DNA of 38,231 bases from Loktanella fryxellensis (GTDB lineage Bacteria > Pseudomonadota > Alphaproteobacteria > Rhodobacterales > Rhodobacteraceae): contig NZ_FOCI01000019.1 of NCBI RefSeq assembly GCF_900110065.1, positions 1 through 38,231 of the forward strand, written 5' to 3'. The translations under genes were made by a program, and so were the position numbers. Below are positions 11,101 through 17,914 of this stretch, piece by piece; within the stretch, counting starts at the first letter, position 1, and each line of letters begins with the position of its first letter. Under the pieces are notes generated by a model. That model was given only the letters and a program-made list of their open reading frames with translations. It ran no database searches and was not told the origin of the DNA.

Positions 11101-11595
11101 CGAGATGTTCACGCGGGTGACGTTGCCGCCGACGATATCGGCCGGGTCGGCATACACACCGCCGCCCCCGAGCGCGGCCGACACGAGATCCTCGAACACG
11201 CGGGCGGATTTCACGTAGGACGACACGTTCAGACCACCGGCAAAGGTGATGCCGTTCGCATCGCTGGTGTCGACGGTGGCAAAGACCGGAGAACCGGTCG
11301 ATTCGATGGCGATCGTGGCCCCGCTGAGCACGCCGTAGGGCGGCTTGTTGGCGCCGTAAGTCAGGGTATTCAGCTGGAAACCACCGCCGGACGCCGTGCC
11401 TGCAACCTCGCCCTGGAAGCCTGCGATGAAGTTCGACGTGCCTACTGCGGTCTTGTCGGTCACCGAGAAACCGGCATCCGCCAGATCGACGCTGCCGCCA
11501 CCGCCGCCGTCGCCGCCCTTGGCGGTGTTGCCGATGAAGTTGGCGTTGCGGATCGTCAGCGACGCGCCCGTGTTGACGAAGAACACGCCGCCCAT
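5161..11595 (-). CDS. Giant autotransporter, passenger and beta-barrel (body, separated from its signal peptide by TAG)
   Basis: 2144 residues from the first ATG after an in-frame TAG at 11635-11637. The start of the passenger (FFVNTGASLTIRNANFIGNT) looks like the parallel beta-helix of pectin-lyase-fold adhesins. A Gly-rich stretch lies at about residues 445-665. Autotransporter-associated repeats (NTYTGGTTVSEGTLDTTGGG type) recur at about residues 760 and 1060-1480, including a 174-residue period that is nearly identical at DNA level. An acidic linker near residues 1770-1800 leads to a C-terminal beta-barrel of about 270 residues ending ELKFDF, with the terminal Phe expected by the outer-membrane assembly machinery. 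The family forms type Va-secreted adhesins. Without the upstream 81 residues the product has no signal peptide, so this copy is probably inactive unless the TAG is read through or is a sequence error. Confidence 0.85.
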   Translation of the reverse strand: MGGVFFVNTGASLTIRNANFIGNTAKGGDGGGGGSVDLADAGFSVTDKTAVGTSNFIAGFQGEVAGTASGGGFQLNTLTYGANKPPYGVLSGATIAIESTGSPVFATVDTSDANGITFAGGLNVSSYVKSARVFEDLVSAALGGGGVYADPADIVGGNVTRVNISLLSQTDRLSLQPGGAVVGTGIPAGTVSSIVKNGSGEPLYAVFSTPVPQAQLSTAGFNIFSPPPLTGAAFTAGGNSVTFAEGALSPILEVGMTVTSPGFAPGTTITNINPVTRTVTFSSAPPANLIKFDTAKPGSVVGSNVLFAPSANTGLVIGDPVSGAGIPAGTTVTAVNGDRIELSNPVTAKVSAVVSETLQISGTTVTSRGDVGEVRAGMVVQGEGVPAGTRVVSVNAASGTVTLSNGVTGDPSRLLFVSETAFGGAMNGRAPLLTATKRQNGNDGIGAFNNAGEGGSGLGGTGGGNNVNGTGGSGGDGGDGRDGQSTNPDLAFETSALALDIAAAIAEGIGAGVPDPYPKPILAVAAGLSVAAKVVSAADVARRIVVFQTNVGQGLTGQGGDGGEGGDGGNGSVFYGGGVGGAGGDAGAAAGNSLGDGAAGAGGAGGNGGFGAGGGAAGKPGEGATSAGIADGGNGGFGGGAGSSVDADGNTSGGVGGSGLGGAIFVRSGGTLVLQGGMTFAGNRAQGGSSGDDDGAPGVGAGSDLFIMKGSNVTLAPGAGQSIVFEGTIADNSTASGIGSNATSDGASLKINGEGQVAFLNENTYTGDTTLQSGRLRAEDGVGVHAESRIVLDGITTNNSGGTLQLTGTNVPVFLSSGTFDRWVGDDSDNVMWTGSGGFAALAPGLTVNLGGSGAGNQSLVWGQNGFVPNGSSLVLGAIDATGVVTFQNNIGTANASTDDVAFYLVDNTASANDHSVLKGSVTADVMTVNADAGAATMKVEGDLNVATLDIRGGTVETRGTGRFVDTAAIDIAAGGTFVAGTVDTTGAVTNTGTYTVNADQTVASLTNNSGSTVNQDADLTTKTGGGVTNNLGSTYNLGGDITSATGVVQNGQMTVDGDRTVTAATGLSGTTDGRIALTDADDKLTVDQAGNTTFAGVISGAGDVTKEGTGTLTITGANTYTGGTTVSEGTLDTTGGGTLADTGDIDIRSGATFVAGTADTVRDVTNAGTYDVNADQTVASLTNADGSTVNQDADLTTKTGGGVINNLGSTYNLGGDITSATGVVQNGKMNVDGDRTITATTGLTGSGRISLTDATDALTIDQLGNTTFAGVVNGAGALTKDGTGTLTVTGANTYTGGTTVSAGTLDTTGGGTLADTGDIDIRSGATFVAGTADTVGVVTNSGTLDLATRQTVASLTNATGGTVDQDANLTVRTGGVTNASGATFNQSADIAAAGNVTQNGTLNVDGDRTIATNGLTGTGTIRVTDANDALTIDQRGNTTFGGRVTGAGDLTKDGAGTLTLNGAAGAIAVTDVTLAQGGLSLTRGGIIASAADLTIDGGAFAIAQDSQTLRSLSGNGTVTLNGSNLTLSQASDFRGDIADAGALTVNGAFDFAGALSGATFDLVNGEIVLAGASTATFGNVTLNGSDMVVTGRAAGEPARLQVSDTLSVTGCGVLELNGRPVADQPTITAGQVRVTGACAVLAGTGFVDSARTVISGGGTLNPGQSPGVIVFSGDLTLEESTTIMEIAGAAPGTGHDYVNIGGRFTIGEDATLNVKLIDGYVPATGQAFNLFDFDPEQWTGEFDTIVNETGRNYVYAASTGVLVTLGAADGDDEEQVVDLSDNLGDFGSGTNNDASDVIDGFLSSGGSNGVGGAFGGNLVPALAAADPEDRAAIFARFTSEGYGGVYEYAYRSLNFGSSFVDRVDIPSGPRTFADVRYMNQDIGSQSSQTLSDFSLNYGGLALTAGLQLERLAFGLEIERLDGSANVGSVLRADGTGRNLEFGVVGLVNQTDTSRLQAYATVEDGSHTLDGRRTAILSTTRFEDVDSDARVYRLGAQYVTTVGRATYGIDGSIMRGTLGALELAEQGGDLNDRLTLRVPETDVTGLSLALTTSSAVTQSLSLTGGLAVDVTNGLNDYAIQTSVGNETRTADINVPGIDRVVTTLSVGAEYALSPQARLAASGYVNGIGNGWDDKGAEIELKFDF

Positions 11596-11634
11596 ACCGG
11601 CACCGCCGCCGGACCCTTCACCACCGACCGTGTC

Positions 11635-11880
11635 CTAGTTCCCGAACGTCCCGCCCGCGCCGTCCACCGTGGCGGTGCCCGTCATCAGCTCGAACCCGCT
11701 GGCGTTGTTGGCATTGGCCACCGGGGCGGTGACCGAGACACCCGTCTGGACGGTGCCCGTCGAGGTCACGCGGTCGAATGTCTGGGACATGGCCGTCGTT
11801 GACAGCAGCACCATCAGCGCCGAGGACGTGAATGCCAGTCGTGACAGGTTGGAAAAACGGGTGGGCGCGGATGTGATCAC
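11635..11880 (-). pseudogene. N-terminal signal-peptide part of the autotransporter, ended by TAG
   Basis: 81 residues from a GTG at 11880 with GAGG seven bases upstream. The start has a typical signal peptide: basic n-region (TRFSNLSRL), hydrophobic core (AFTSSALMVLLSTTAM) and a likely cleavage after TAMSQ. Mature sequence follows (TGVSVTAPVANANNASGFEL) and ends GGTFGN at TAG 11635-11637. The body of the autotransporter continues in the same frame directly after the stop (DTVGGEGSGGG), so both parts belong to one gene of about 2240 codons. The only lesion seen is the stop codon. Confidence 0.75.
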
Positions 11881-12427
11881 TTGGGGGCCTCAAATGACTG
11901 ATTTAATTCAGTACGCTTCCTATCGATGACCCGATTTTCAGCAAAACAATTCAAATTGGCGCGAATGATTTTCAAAGCCTGTGGCAAACGTATGACATCC
12001 GCAAAAGACGGAAGCGTGATGGAAAGGTCAGCGGATGCAGAGCGCCTTTTGTACAACCATGTCACCAGGCGTCATCCTGACATGGCGCATATGTTCATCA
12101 TCAACGGGCTACAGCCTGCGCGCACGACATGCTGTTTTTCCCCACGCGTGCACGGCCAGCCCCGTGACGGCTGCGACATATGGCAGGTCATGGTGCCCTG
12201 TGCCTTGCCCCTGCGGTGACCCAGCCGTGCCTCCGATGTCCGCCGGAAGAGCCGAAGCAATCCTTGGAGCCAATGGCCATCCCGGCCATGTTTGCGTCAA
12301 ATTCTCGCTGCAAAGCCCCACTATGGGACGGACGAAGGTGTGTCTGGCTCTGGCTCTGGTCGGGGCGGCACGGGTATGTCACGACGGGTACGCCTCCTTT
12401 GGGGCCAAACCGGCAAGGGTGTGAACG
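11881..12427. other. Divergent intergenic region between the autotransporter and the rhamnose operon
   Basis: 547 bases with no convincing gene. The first about 180 bases are clearly more AT-rich than the surroundings, as expected for promoters. A near-palindrome, CTGATTTAATTCAG (898-911 after 11000), lies just upstream of the GTG of the autotransporter and could be an operator. Short frames in 11926-12424 show no recognisable protein. I could not assign -35/-10 boxes with confidence. The end supplies AAGGG as ribosome binding site for rfbC. Confidence 0.4.
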
Positions 12428-12994
12428 ATGATTGAAGCGACGGAACTGGACGGTGTGGTGATCGTGACGCCGCGTGTCTTTGCGGACAGCCGCGGGGCCT
12501 TCAGCGAAACCTACAACCGCGATACGCTGGCGGGGTACGGCATCGACACGGCCTTCGTGCAGGACAACCAAAGCTGGAGCCGCGACGCGGGCACCGTCAG
12601 GGGCCTGCATTTCCAGTCGCCACCGTCCGCGCAGGCCAAGCTGGTGCGGGTGCTGGCGGGCGAGATCTGGGATGTGGCCGTGGACATCCGCGCGGGCTCT
12701 CCGACCTATGGCGCCTGGGTCGGCGTCACTCTGTCGGCGGCGAACAACCGCCAGTTGCTGATCCCGGCGGGGTTCCTGCACGGCTTCGTCACGCGGGTGC
12801 CGGACTGCCTCGTGGCCTACAAGTGCTCGGCCCCTTACGCGCCCGCCTGCGAAGGTGCCGTGCGCTTCGACGATCCGGACCTGGCCATCGACTGGGGCCT
12901 GCCCGCAGGCGTCGCGGTGCTGTCGGACAAGGATGCGGTGGCGCCATCCTTCGCCGATCTGAACACCCCCTTCACCCATGAGGCCCGCGCATGA
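12428..12994 (+). CDS. rfbC: dTDP-4-dehydrorhamnose 3,5-epimerase
   Basis: RmlC epimerises dTDP-4-keto-6-deoxy-D-glucose at C3 and C5 to dTDP-4-keto-L-rhamnose, the third step to dTDP-L-rhamnose. The 188 residues match the family length. The cupin core is evident: [11 protein letters not shown], the substrate loop [21 protein letters not shown] with the catalytic His at about 61, the strand [17 protein letters not shown], and [11 protein letters not shown]. The usual Tyr region is present as [16 protein letters not shown] at 12428 is preceded by AAGGG. First gene of the rfbCBDA operon; its stop overlaps the rfbB start as ATGA. The cytosolic enzyme normally works as a dimer. Confidence 0.95.
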   Translation: MIEATELDGVVIVTPRVFADSRGAFSETYNRDTLAGYGIDTAFVQDNQSWSRDAGTVRGLHFQSPPSAQAKLVRVLAGEIWDVAVDIRAGSPTYGAWVGVTLSAANNRQLLIPAGFLHGFVTRVPDCLVAYKCSAPYAPACEGAVRFDDPDLAIDWGLPAGVAVLSDKDAVAPSFADLNTPFTHEARA

Positions 12995-14064
12995 CGATCC
13001 CCATGAAGATCCCCATGACGATCCTCGTCACCGGCGGCACCGGGTTCATCGGATCGGCCGTCGTGCTGCAGGCGATCCGCGACGGGCACCGGGTCATCAA
13101 CGTCGATTGCCTGACCTATGCGGCGGCGACCGAAAGCCTTGCGGCGGTGGCGGATCATCCCGCCTATGCCTTTGCGCAGGTCGATATCCGCGACCGGACG
13201 GCGCTGGATGCTGTCTTCGCCGCCCATGCCCCCGATGCGGTCATGCATCTGGCCGCCGAGAGCCACGTGGACCGGTCGATCGACGGCCCCGCCGCCTTCG
13301 TGGAGACCAACGTGCTGGGCACCTTCCACATGCTGGAAGCGGCGCGCAGTTATTGGGTGTCGCGTGGCAAGCCCGCCGATTTTCGCTTTCACCACATCTC
13401 GACCGACGAGGTGTTCGGCAGTCTGGGCGAGACGGGGATGTTCGACGAGGACACCCGCTACGACCCCCGCTCGCCCTATTCGGCGACCAAGGCGGGGTCC
13501 GACCATCTGGTGCGCGCCTGGGGCGAGACCTATGGCCTGCCGATCCTGCTGACGAACTGTTCCAACAACTACGGACCCCGGCAATTCCCCGAAAAGCTGA
13601 TCCCGGTGACGATCCTGAACGCGCTGGCGGGCAAGCCGCTGCCGATCTACGGCGCGGGGCTGAACGTGCGCGACTGGCTTTATGTGGAGGATCACGCGGA
13701 TGCGCTGCTGACCGTGCTGACGCGTGCCGCCCCCGGCGCCACCTATGCCATCGGCGGAGAGAACGAGGCGCGCAACATCGACATCGTGACGGCGATCTGC
13801 GCCATCCTCGACGACCGCAGGCCCGACCATGCGCCGCATGCGCGGCTGATCACCCATGTCACAGACCGTCCGGGGCACGATGCGCGCTATGCCATCGACC
13901 CCAGCCGCATCCGCGCCGATCTGGGCTGGCAGCCGTCGCTGACGCTGGAGCAGGGTCTGGCGCAGACCGTGGACTGGTATCTGGACAACGCCGACTGGTG
14001 GCAGCCGCTGCAGGATCGCGCGGGCGTGGGCGTGCGGTTGGGCACCGCGCCGGTCGCGCCATGA
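12991..14064 (+). CDS. rfbB: dTDP-glucose 4,6-dehydratase
   Basis: RmlB converts dTDP-glucose to dTDP-4-keto-6-deoxy-D-glucose with tightly bound NAD. Extended short-chain dehydrogenase fold: nucleotide loop GGTGFIG at residues 15-21, the dehydratase triad region [11 protein letters not shown] near residue 138, and YSATK with Tyr163 and Lys167. [17 protein letters not shown] and the substrate-binding tail [16 protein letters not shown] are typical of RmlB. 357 residues. The N-terminus has three in-frame ATGs in 12-base repeats (12991, 13003, 13015). The third gives the usual family start (MTILVTGG), while GAGG suits the first. Overlaps rfbC by ATGA and rfbD likewise, which suggests translational coupling. 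Its product could also feed the WecE-type aminotransferase at 35218. Confidence 0.95.
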   Translation: MTIPMKIPMTILVTGGTGFIGSAVVLQAIRDGHRVINVDCLTYAAATESLAAVADHPAYAFAQVDIRDRTALDAVFAAHAPDAVMHLAAESHVDRSIDGPAAFVETNVLGTFHMLEAARSYWVSRGKPADFRFHHISTDEVFGSLGETGMFDEDTRYDPRSPYSATKAGSDHLVRAWGETYGLPILLTNCSNNYGPRQFPEKLIPVTILNALAGKPLPIYGAGLNVRDWLYVEDHADALLTVLTRAAPGATYAIGGENEARNIDIVTAICAILDDRRPDHAPHARLITHVTDRPGHDARYAIDPSRIRADLGWQPSLTLEQGLAQTVDWYLDNADWWQPLQDRAGVGVRLGTAPVAP

Positions 14065-14936
14065 AGGTGCTGGTGTTCGGCCAGACCGGGCAGGTCGCCC
14101 GCGCGCTCGCATCGGCGGGTCCCGCCCGCGGCATCGCGGTGCAGACGCTGGACCGCACACGGGCCGACCTGTCGGACCCCGCCGCCTGTGCGGCTGCGGT
14201 CACCGCGACCGACGCAGATGCGGTAATCAACGCCGCCGCCTGGACCGCCGTGGACGCAGCGGAAGCGCAGGAGGATGCAGCCCATGTCGTGAACGCCGAC
14301 AGCCCGGGTGCCATCGCGCGGGCCTGTGCGGCGCGGGGGCTGCCGGTCGTGCACATCTCGACGGACTACGTCTTCGACGGCGGCGCAGGCCCCGCGTGGA
14401 CACCGGACGCGCCCACCGGCCCTATGGGCGCCTACGGGCGCACCAAGCTCGCGGGCGAGCGTGCAGTGCTGGACAGCGGCGCCGTCGCCGTGGTCCTGCG
14501 CACCGCGTGGGTGTTCGACGGGGGTGGCAAGAGTTTTATGACCACCATGCTGCGCCTGTCGGAGACCCGCGACACGGTGGGGGTGGTTGCCGACCAGATC
14601 GGGGGGCCAACTCCGGCCGCGGCCATCGCCGACGCCTGCCTGACCATCGCTGCACGGCTGGCGGACGGCAGCGGCCGGCCGGACCTCGGACAGACCGGCG
14701 TGCATCATTTCAGCGGTGCGCCCGACGTCAGCTGGGCGGACTTCGCCCGCGCGATCATGGTCACCGCGGGGCGCAGCACCACGATCGTCGACATCACCAC
14801 CGCCGACTATCCCACACCCGCCCGGCGCCCGGCCAATTCGCGGCTCGACTGCAGCAGCCTGACGGCCGCCTATGGCATCGTGCGGCCCGACTGGCAGGCG
14901 GCCCTCACACGCATCATTCAGGAGACGCGCACATGA
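14061..14936 (+). CDS. rfbD: dTDP-4-dehydrorhamnose reductase
   Basis: RmlD reduces dTDP-4-keto-L-rhamnose to dTDP-L-rhamnose with NAD(P)H, the last step of the pathway. 291 residues, normal for the family. It begins [16 protein letters not shown] (dinucleotide-binding loop GQTGQV), then [24 protein letters not shown] and the catalytic YGRTK. The tail includes the usual [12 protein letters not shown]. The ATG at 14061 overlaps the rfbB stop by four bases; there is no strong ribosome binding site, so it probably depends on coupling. It overlaps rfbA in the same way. Confidence 0.95.
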   Translation: MKVLVFGQTGQVARALASAGPARGIAVQTLDRTRADLSDPAACAAAVTATDADAVINAAAWTAVDAAEAQEDAAHVVNADSPGAIARACAARGLPVVHISTDYVFDGGAGPAWTPDAPTGPMGAYGRTKLAGERAVLDSGAVAVVLRTAWVFDGGGKSFMTTMLRLSETRDTVGVVADQIGGPTPAAAIADACLTIAARLADGSGRPDLGQTGVHHFSGAPDVSWADFARAIMVTAGRSTTIVDITTADYPTPARRPANSRLDCSSLTAAYGIVRPDWQAALTRIIQETRT

Positions 14937-15817
14937 CCGACCGCAAGGGTCTGATCCTGGCCGGTGGCACCGGGTCGCGGCTGTGGCCGATCACGCAAGG
15001 GATCAGCAAGCAGCTGATGCCGGTCTACGACAAGCCGATGATCTACTATCCCCTGTCGGTCCTGATGCTGGCGGGCATCCGCGACATCGGCATCATCACC
15101 ACGCCTGCCGATCAGGCGCAGTTCCGGCATCTTCTGGGGGATGGATCGCAATGGGGCCTGCGCCTCACCTGGCTGGTGCAACCGAGCCCCGACGGTCTGG
15201 CGCAGGCCTATCTGGTGGCCGAGGATTATCTGGCGGGCGCGCCTTCCGCCATGGTGCTGGGCGACAACATCTTCTTCGGCCACGGCCTGCCCGAGATGCT
15301 GGCCTGTGCGGATGCACGCACCGCCGGCGGCACCGTGTTCGGCTACCGCGTGGCGGATCCGGAACGCTACGGCGTGGTGGGGATGGATGCGGACGGCACC
15401 GTGACGCAGATCGTGGAAAAGCCTGCCGTGCCGCCCTCGTCCTATGCGGTCACCGGGCTTTATTTCCTCGACGGCACGGCACCGGCGCGGGCGCGCAGCA
15501 TCGCGCCGTCGACGCGGGGCGAGCTCGAGATCACCACCCTGCTGGAAACCTACCTCGACGACGGCAGCCTGACGGTGGAGCGGATGGGCCGCGGCTATGC
15601 CTGGCTCGACACCGGCACTCACGGCAGCCTGCTCGATGCCGGCAACTTCGTGCGCACCCTGCAGTCGCGCCAGGGCATGCAGACCGGCTGTCCGGAGGAG
15701 ATCGCCTATCTGCAGGGCTGGATCGACGAGGACGCCCTCGGGGCCCTGGCCCACCGCTATGCCAAGACCGACTACGGCACCTACCTGAGCGGGTTGCAGG
15801 GCACGCGGGGGACCTGA
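14933..15817 (+). CDS. rfbA: Glucose-1-phosphate thymidylyltransferase
   Basis: RmlA joins dTTP and glucose-1-phosphate to dTDP-glucose, the entry step of the rhamnose pathway and usually the point of feedback inhibition by dTDP-rhamnose. 294 residues with the signature ILAGGTGSRLWPIT, the sugar-phosphate site KQLMPVYDKPMIYYPLSVLML, QPSPDGLAQAY, VLGDNIFFG, and the C-terminal GYAWLDTGTHGSLLDAGNFV. The ATG at 14933 overlaps the rfbD stop and has GGAG eight bases upstream. Last gene of the operon; 28 bases separate it from the end of the convergent glycosyltransferase gene, and no clear terminator was seen between them. Confidence 0.95.
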   Translation: MTDRKGLILAGGTGSRLWPITQGISKQLMPVYDKPMIYYPLSVLMLAGIRDIGIITTPADQAQFRHLLGDGSQWGLRLTWLVQPSPDGLAQAYLVAEDYLAGAPSAMVLGDNIFFGHGLPEMLACADARTAGGTVFGYRVADPERYGVVGMDADGTVTQIVEKPAVPPSSYAVTGLYFLDGTAPARARSIAPSTRGELEITTLLETYLDDGSLTVERMGRGYAWLDTGTHGSLLDAGNFVRTLQSRQGMQTGCPEEIAYLQGWIDEDALGALAHRYAKTDYGTYLSGLQGTRGT

Positions 15818-15845
15818 ACCGGGAGAGACCTGCCCCCCGCGGCCT

Positions 15846-17789
15846 TCAGCTTGCGACCCGCGCCCGGATGCCCTGCGCCAGCCGCGGGCGGACCGTGGCC
15901 TCCAGATGGTCGGCCAGCCGCAGGGCCAGCGGCGCGTGGCCGCGCGCGATCAGGTGGTCGGCCAGCCCGTTCACATACCACGGCAGGTCGCGCCGCTGCC
16001 GGTAGAGCGCGTAATACCGCGCCGGCGTCAGGGTGCCCGCCGCCGCCTCGCGCATCAGGTCCTTGAGGATGTCAGCGCGGCGCATGAACAGCGCCGACTT
16101 GTGCGAGGTGTACCAGCTTTGCAGATGATGGACGTTGTCCCCCCGATACAGCATCGCATGCTGGCGGTCCGGGCCGAAGTAGGGGTCGTAGACCACGAAC
16201 ACGTCCCGCGCGCTGCGGCAGTGGTCCGGCGCAAAGGCATAGCGCCCGGACCAGTCCTGCTTGCGGCCCGACCCGAAGCGGTCCTCCCACGGCACGCGGG
16301 TCGCATCCAGCGTCGCCTGCGGCGAATAGGCGAGCACCGTGCACCCCGGGGCCAGGTCGGCAAAGGCGGTGGCCGCATAGGCCCCCATCGACGTGCCGGT
16401 CATCACGACCGTGCGGAACTGCGCGAACAGGGACCGCTGATCCTCCAGCGCGTCGAACAGGGCCGTGTCGCGGAACCAGTGCTTCTCGAAGGCCATGACG
16501 CCCATGTGGGACCAGCCTTCGGCCGCATAGAACGGATAGCCCCAGGTGTCGCGGGCCAGAGATGCATCGTTCACGCTGGACAGGTTGTCGAAGGACACCA
16601 CCAGCACGTCGCTGCTGCGCCGGGTGAACTGCACCGCAAAGGTGTCGTGCGACACGTACCAGCCGCGCCGGTGGTCCGACCGCCGCAGGTCCGCCAGCCA
16701 GCGCGGTGCCAGATCGGCTGCATCGGCCACGACCTGTCCGGGGGCGGGTGAGGCGTCCTCCGGCTCCGCCGGATCGTCCGGCGTGCCTTGCTGCGCGCGC
16801 ACCAGCGCCCGTGCCGCGTCCGCGTCCATGATCTGCGCCAGTGGCGTGCCGGGGTCGCCGCCACCCCCGTCCAGCAGATCGGCCAGCAGGGCGCGGGTGC
16901 GGGCGACGGTGGCCGCGTGGGCGGCGGCCACGCCGGGGGCCGCATGCAGCGCCTCCATCGCGGTGGCCAGCGCATCCGCATGGCGCAGGATCGTGGTGTC
17001 CTGCGCCTGGTTGTGGTTCAGCCGCAGGAAATCCGGCAGACCCAGTGGCACCGGCTCTGACCCCAGCATCGGCCGCGACACATTGTGCAGGGCAAAGATC
17101 GCCGCCGACCGCACGACGTAATGGTTGATCTGCGCCAGATCGTAGCCCGCGGTGGTCGCCGTCAGCTTCCATCCGCCCGCCAGCAGCGCGCCGCTGACCG
17201 ACTTGCCCGCGCCGTTCACCCAGCGCACCGCGTGCGCGCTCACATCCGCCGCCACGGCGGGGCGGTGCGGGCCGATGCCGGTGGCAAGGCCGGGGCGGAA
17301 CAGCGTCTTGACCGCGAACTGCGGCGCGCAGACCGCCACGTCGGTGGGTGCGGCCCGGGTGAAGCGCGCGGTGACCGGCACGTCGTCGTACTGCAGATGG
17401 CCGCCGTGGCCGAACATCCGCCAGCACAGGCTGATCGCATCGGGGTTGCGGGTGGCGTCCATTAGCGCGGACAGCGTGCCGTCGCCCACGTGGATATTCA
17501 CGAACTCGTCCGTGTCCAGCGCCATGACGTAATCGGCCGCCTGCACGGCGGGCAGCCGGAACGCCTGCTCGTAGGCGCGGTTGCGGTGCCCGCCGGGACC
17601 TGCGTTCACATGGGCGGTGAGGGCCCCCGCATCGGCCAGTGCCCCCAGCAGCGCGCGGTTGCCGTCGGTGTCGTCGGCGCTGAACACGTGGATGTCGGTG
17701 AACCCGATCATCCTGTGGTAGGCTGTCCATTCCAGCAGGAACGGCCCTTCGTTGCGGATCGCTGCGATCAGCGCATAACGTTTGCTCAT
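15846..17789 (-). CDS. Two-domain protein: GT2/GT92-like glycosyltransferase fused to an alpha/beta-hydrolase-like domain
   Basis: 647 residues. The N-terminal half (about 1-280) is a glycosyltransferase of the Glyco_tranf_2_4/GT92-like sort: YALIAAIRNEGPFLLEWTAYH, FSADDTDG, and the metal/nucleotide motif ALDTDEF with Asp92 and Asp94. A Pro/Ala-rich linker follows (about 330-360). The C-terminal part has hydrolase-like features: VLVVSFDNLSSV, WGYPFYAAEGWSHMG, and a nucleophile elbow VMTGTSMGAYAA with Ser near residue 464, then SPQATLD and YDPYFGPDRQHA. From memory, related two-part proteins occur in Rhodobacterales. Substrates are unknown. It may add a sugar to the rhamnose-containing polysaccharide next door; the hydrolase role is a guess from the GxSxG-type motif. 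Confidence 0.75.
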   Translation of the reverse strand: MSKRYALIAAIRNEGPFLLEWTAYHRMIGFTDIHVFSADDTDGNRALLGALADAGALTAHVNAGPGGHRNRAYEQAFRLPAVQAADYVMALDTDEFVNIHVGDGTLSALMDATRNPDAISLCWRMFGHGGHLQYDDVPVTARFTRAAPTDVAVCAPQFAVKTLFRPGLATGIGPHRPAVAADVSAHAVRWVNGAGKSVSGALLAGGWKLTATTAGYDLAQINHYVVRSAAIFALHNVSRPMLGSEPVPLGLPDFLRLNHNQAQDTTILRHADALATAMEALHAAPGVAAAHAATVARTRALLADLLDGGGGDPGTPLAQIMDADAARALVRAQQGTPDDPAEPEDASPAPGQVVADAADLAPRWLADLRRSDHRRGWYVSHDTFAVQFTRRSSDVLVVSFDNLSSVNDASLARDTWGYPFYAAEGWSHMGVMAFEKHWFRDTALFDALEDQRSLFAQFRTVVMTGTSMGAYAATAFADLAPGCTVLAYSPQATLDATRVPWEDRFGSGRKQDWSGRYAFAPDHCRSARDVFVVYDPYFGPDRQHAMLYRGDNVHHLQSWYTSHKSALFMRRADILKDLMREAAAGTLTPARYYALYRQRRDLPWYVNGLADHLIARGHAPLALRLADHLEATVRPRLAQGIRARVAS

Positions 17790-17837
17790 ACGCGGTTTTC
17801 CCGACCCTGTTGTGCGGACCCTGACCTGCCCGTGCGT

Positions 17838-17866
17838 TTGCCATAAGATTGCCGCACGGCTATTCT
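17838..17866 (+). promoter_or_regulatory. Sigma-70-type promoter of the GT61 gene
   Basis: TTGCCA (17838-17843, five of six matches to TTGACA) and TATTCT (17861-17866, four of six to TATAAT) are separated by exactly 17 bases. The -10 box lies about 48 bases before the ATG at 17915. This is the best promoter match in the window and sits in the 125-base gap between two divergent glycosyltransferase genes. GCCATA and TATGGC also form an inverted repeat around the element. Confidence 0.5.
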
Positions 17867-17914
17867 ATGGCGTAGTCCCGATCATGGGACAATTGCCACG
17901 ACAGGTGAACAGCG

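Noticed and set aside
9241-11802. 853-codon open frame on the plus strand
   Set aside because: Antisense to the Gly-rich passenger of the autotransporter; composition is that of a shadow frame.
11926-12424. Short open frames before rfbC
   Set aside because: They lack family features and ribosome binding sites and lie in the AT-rich divergent control region.
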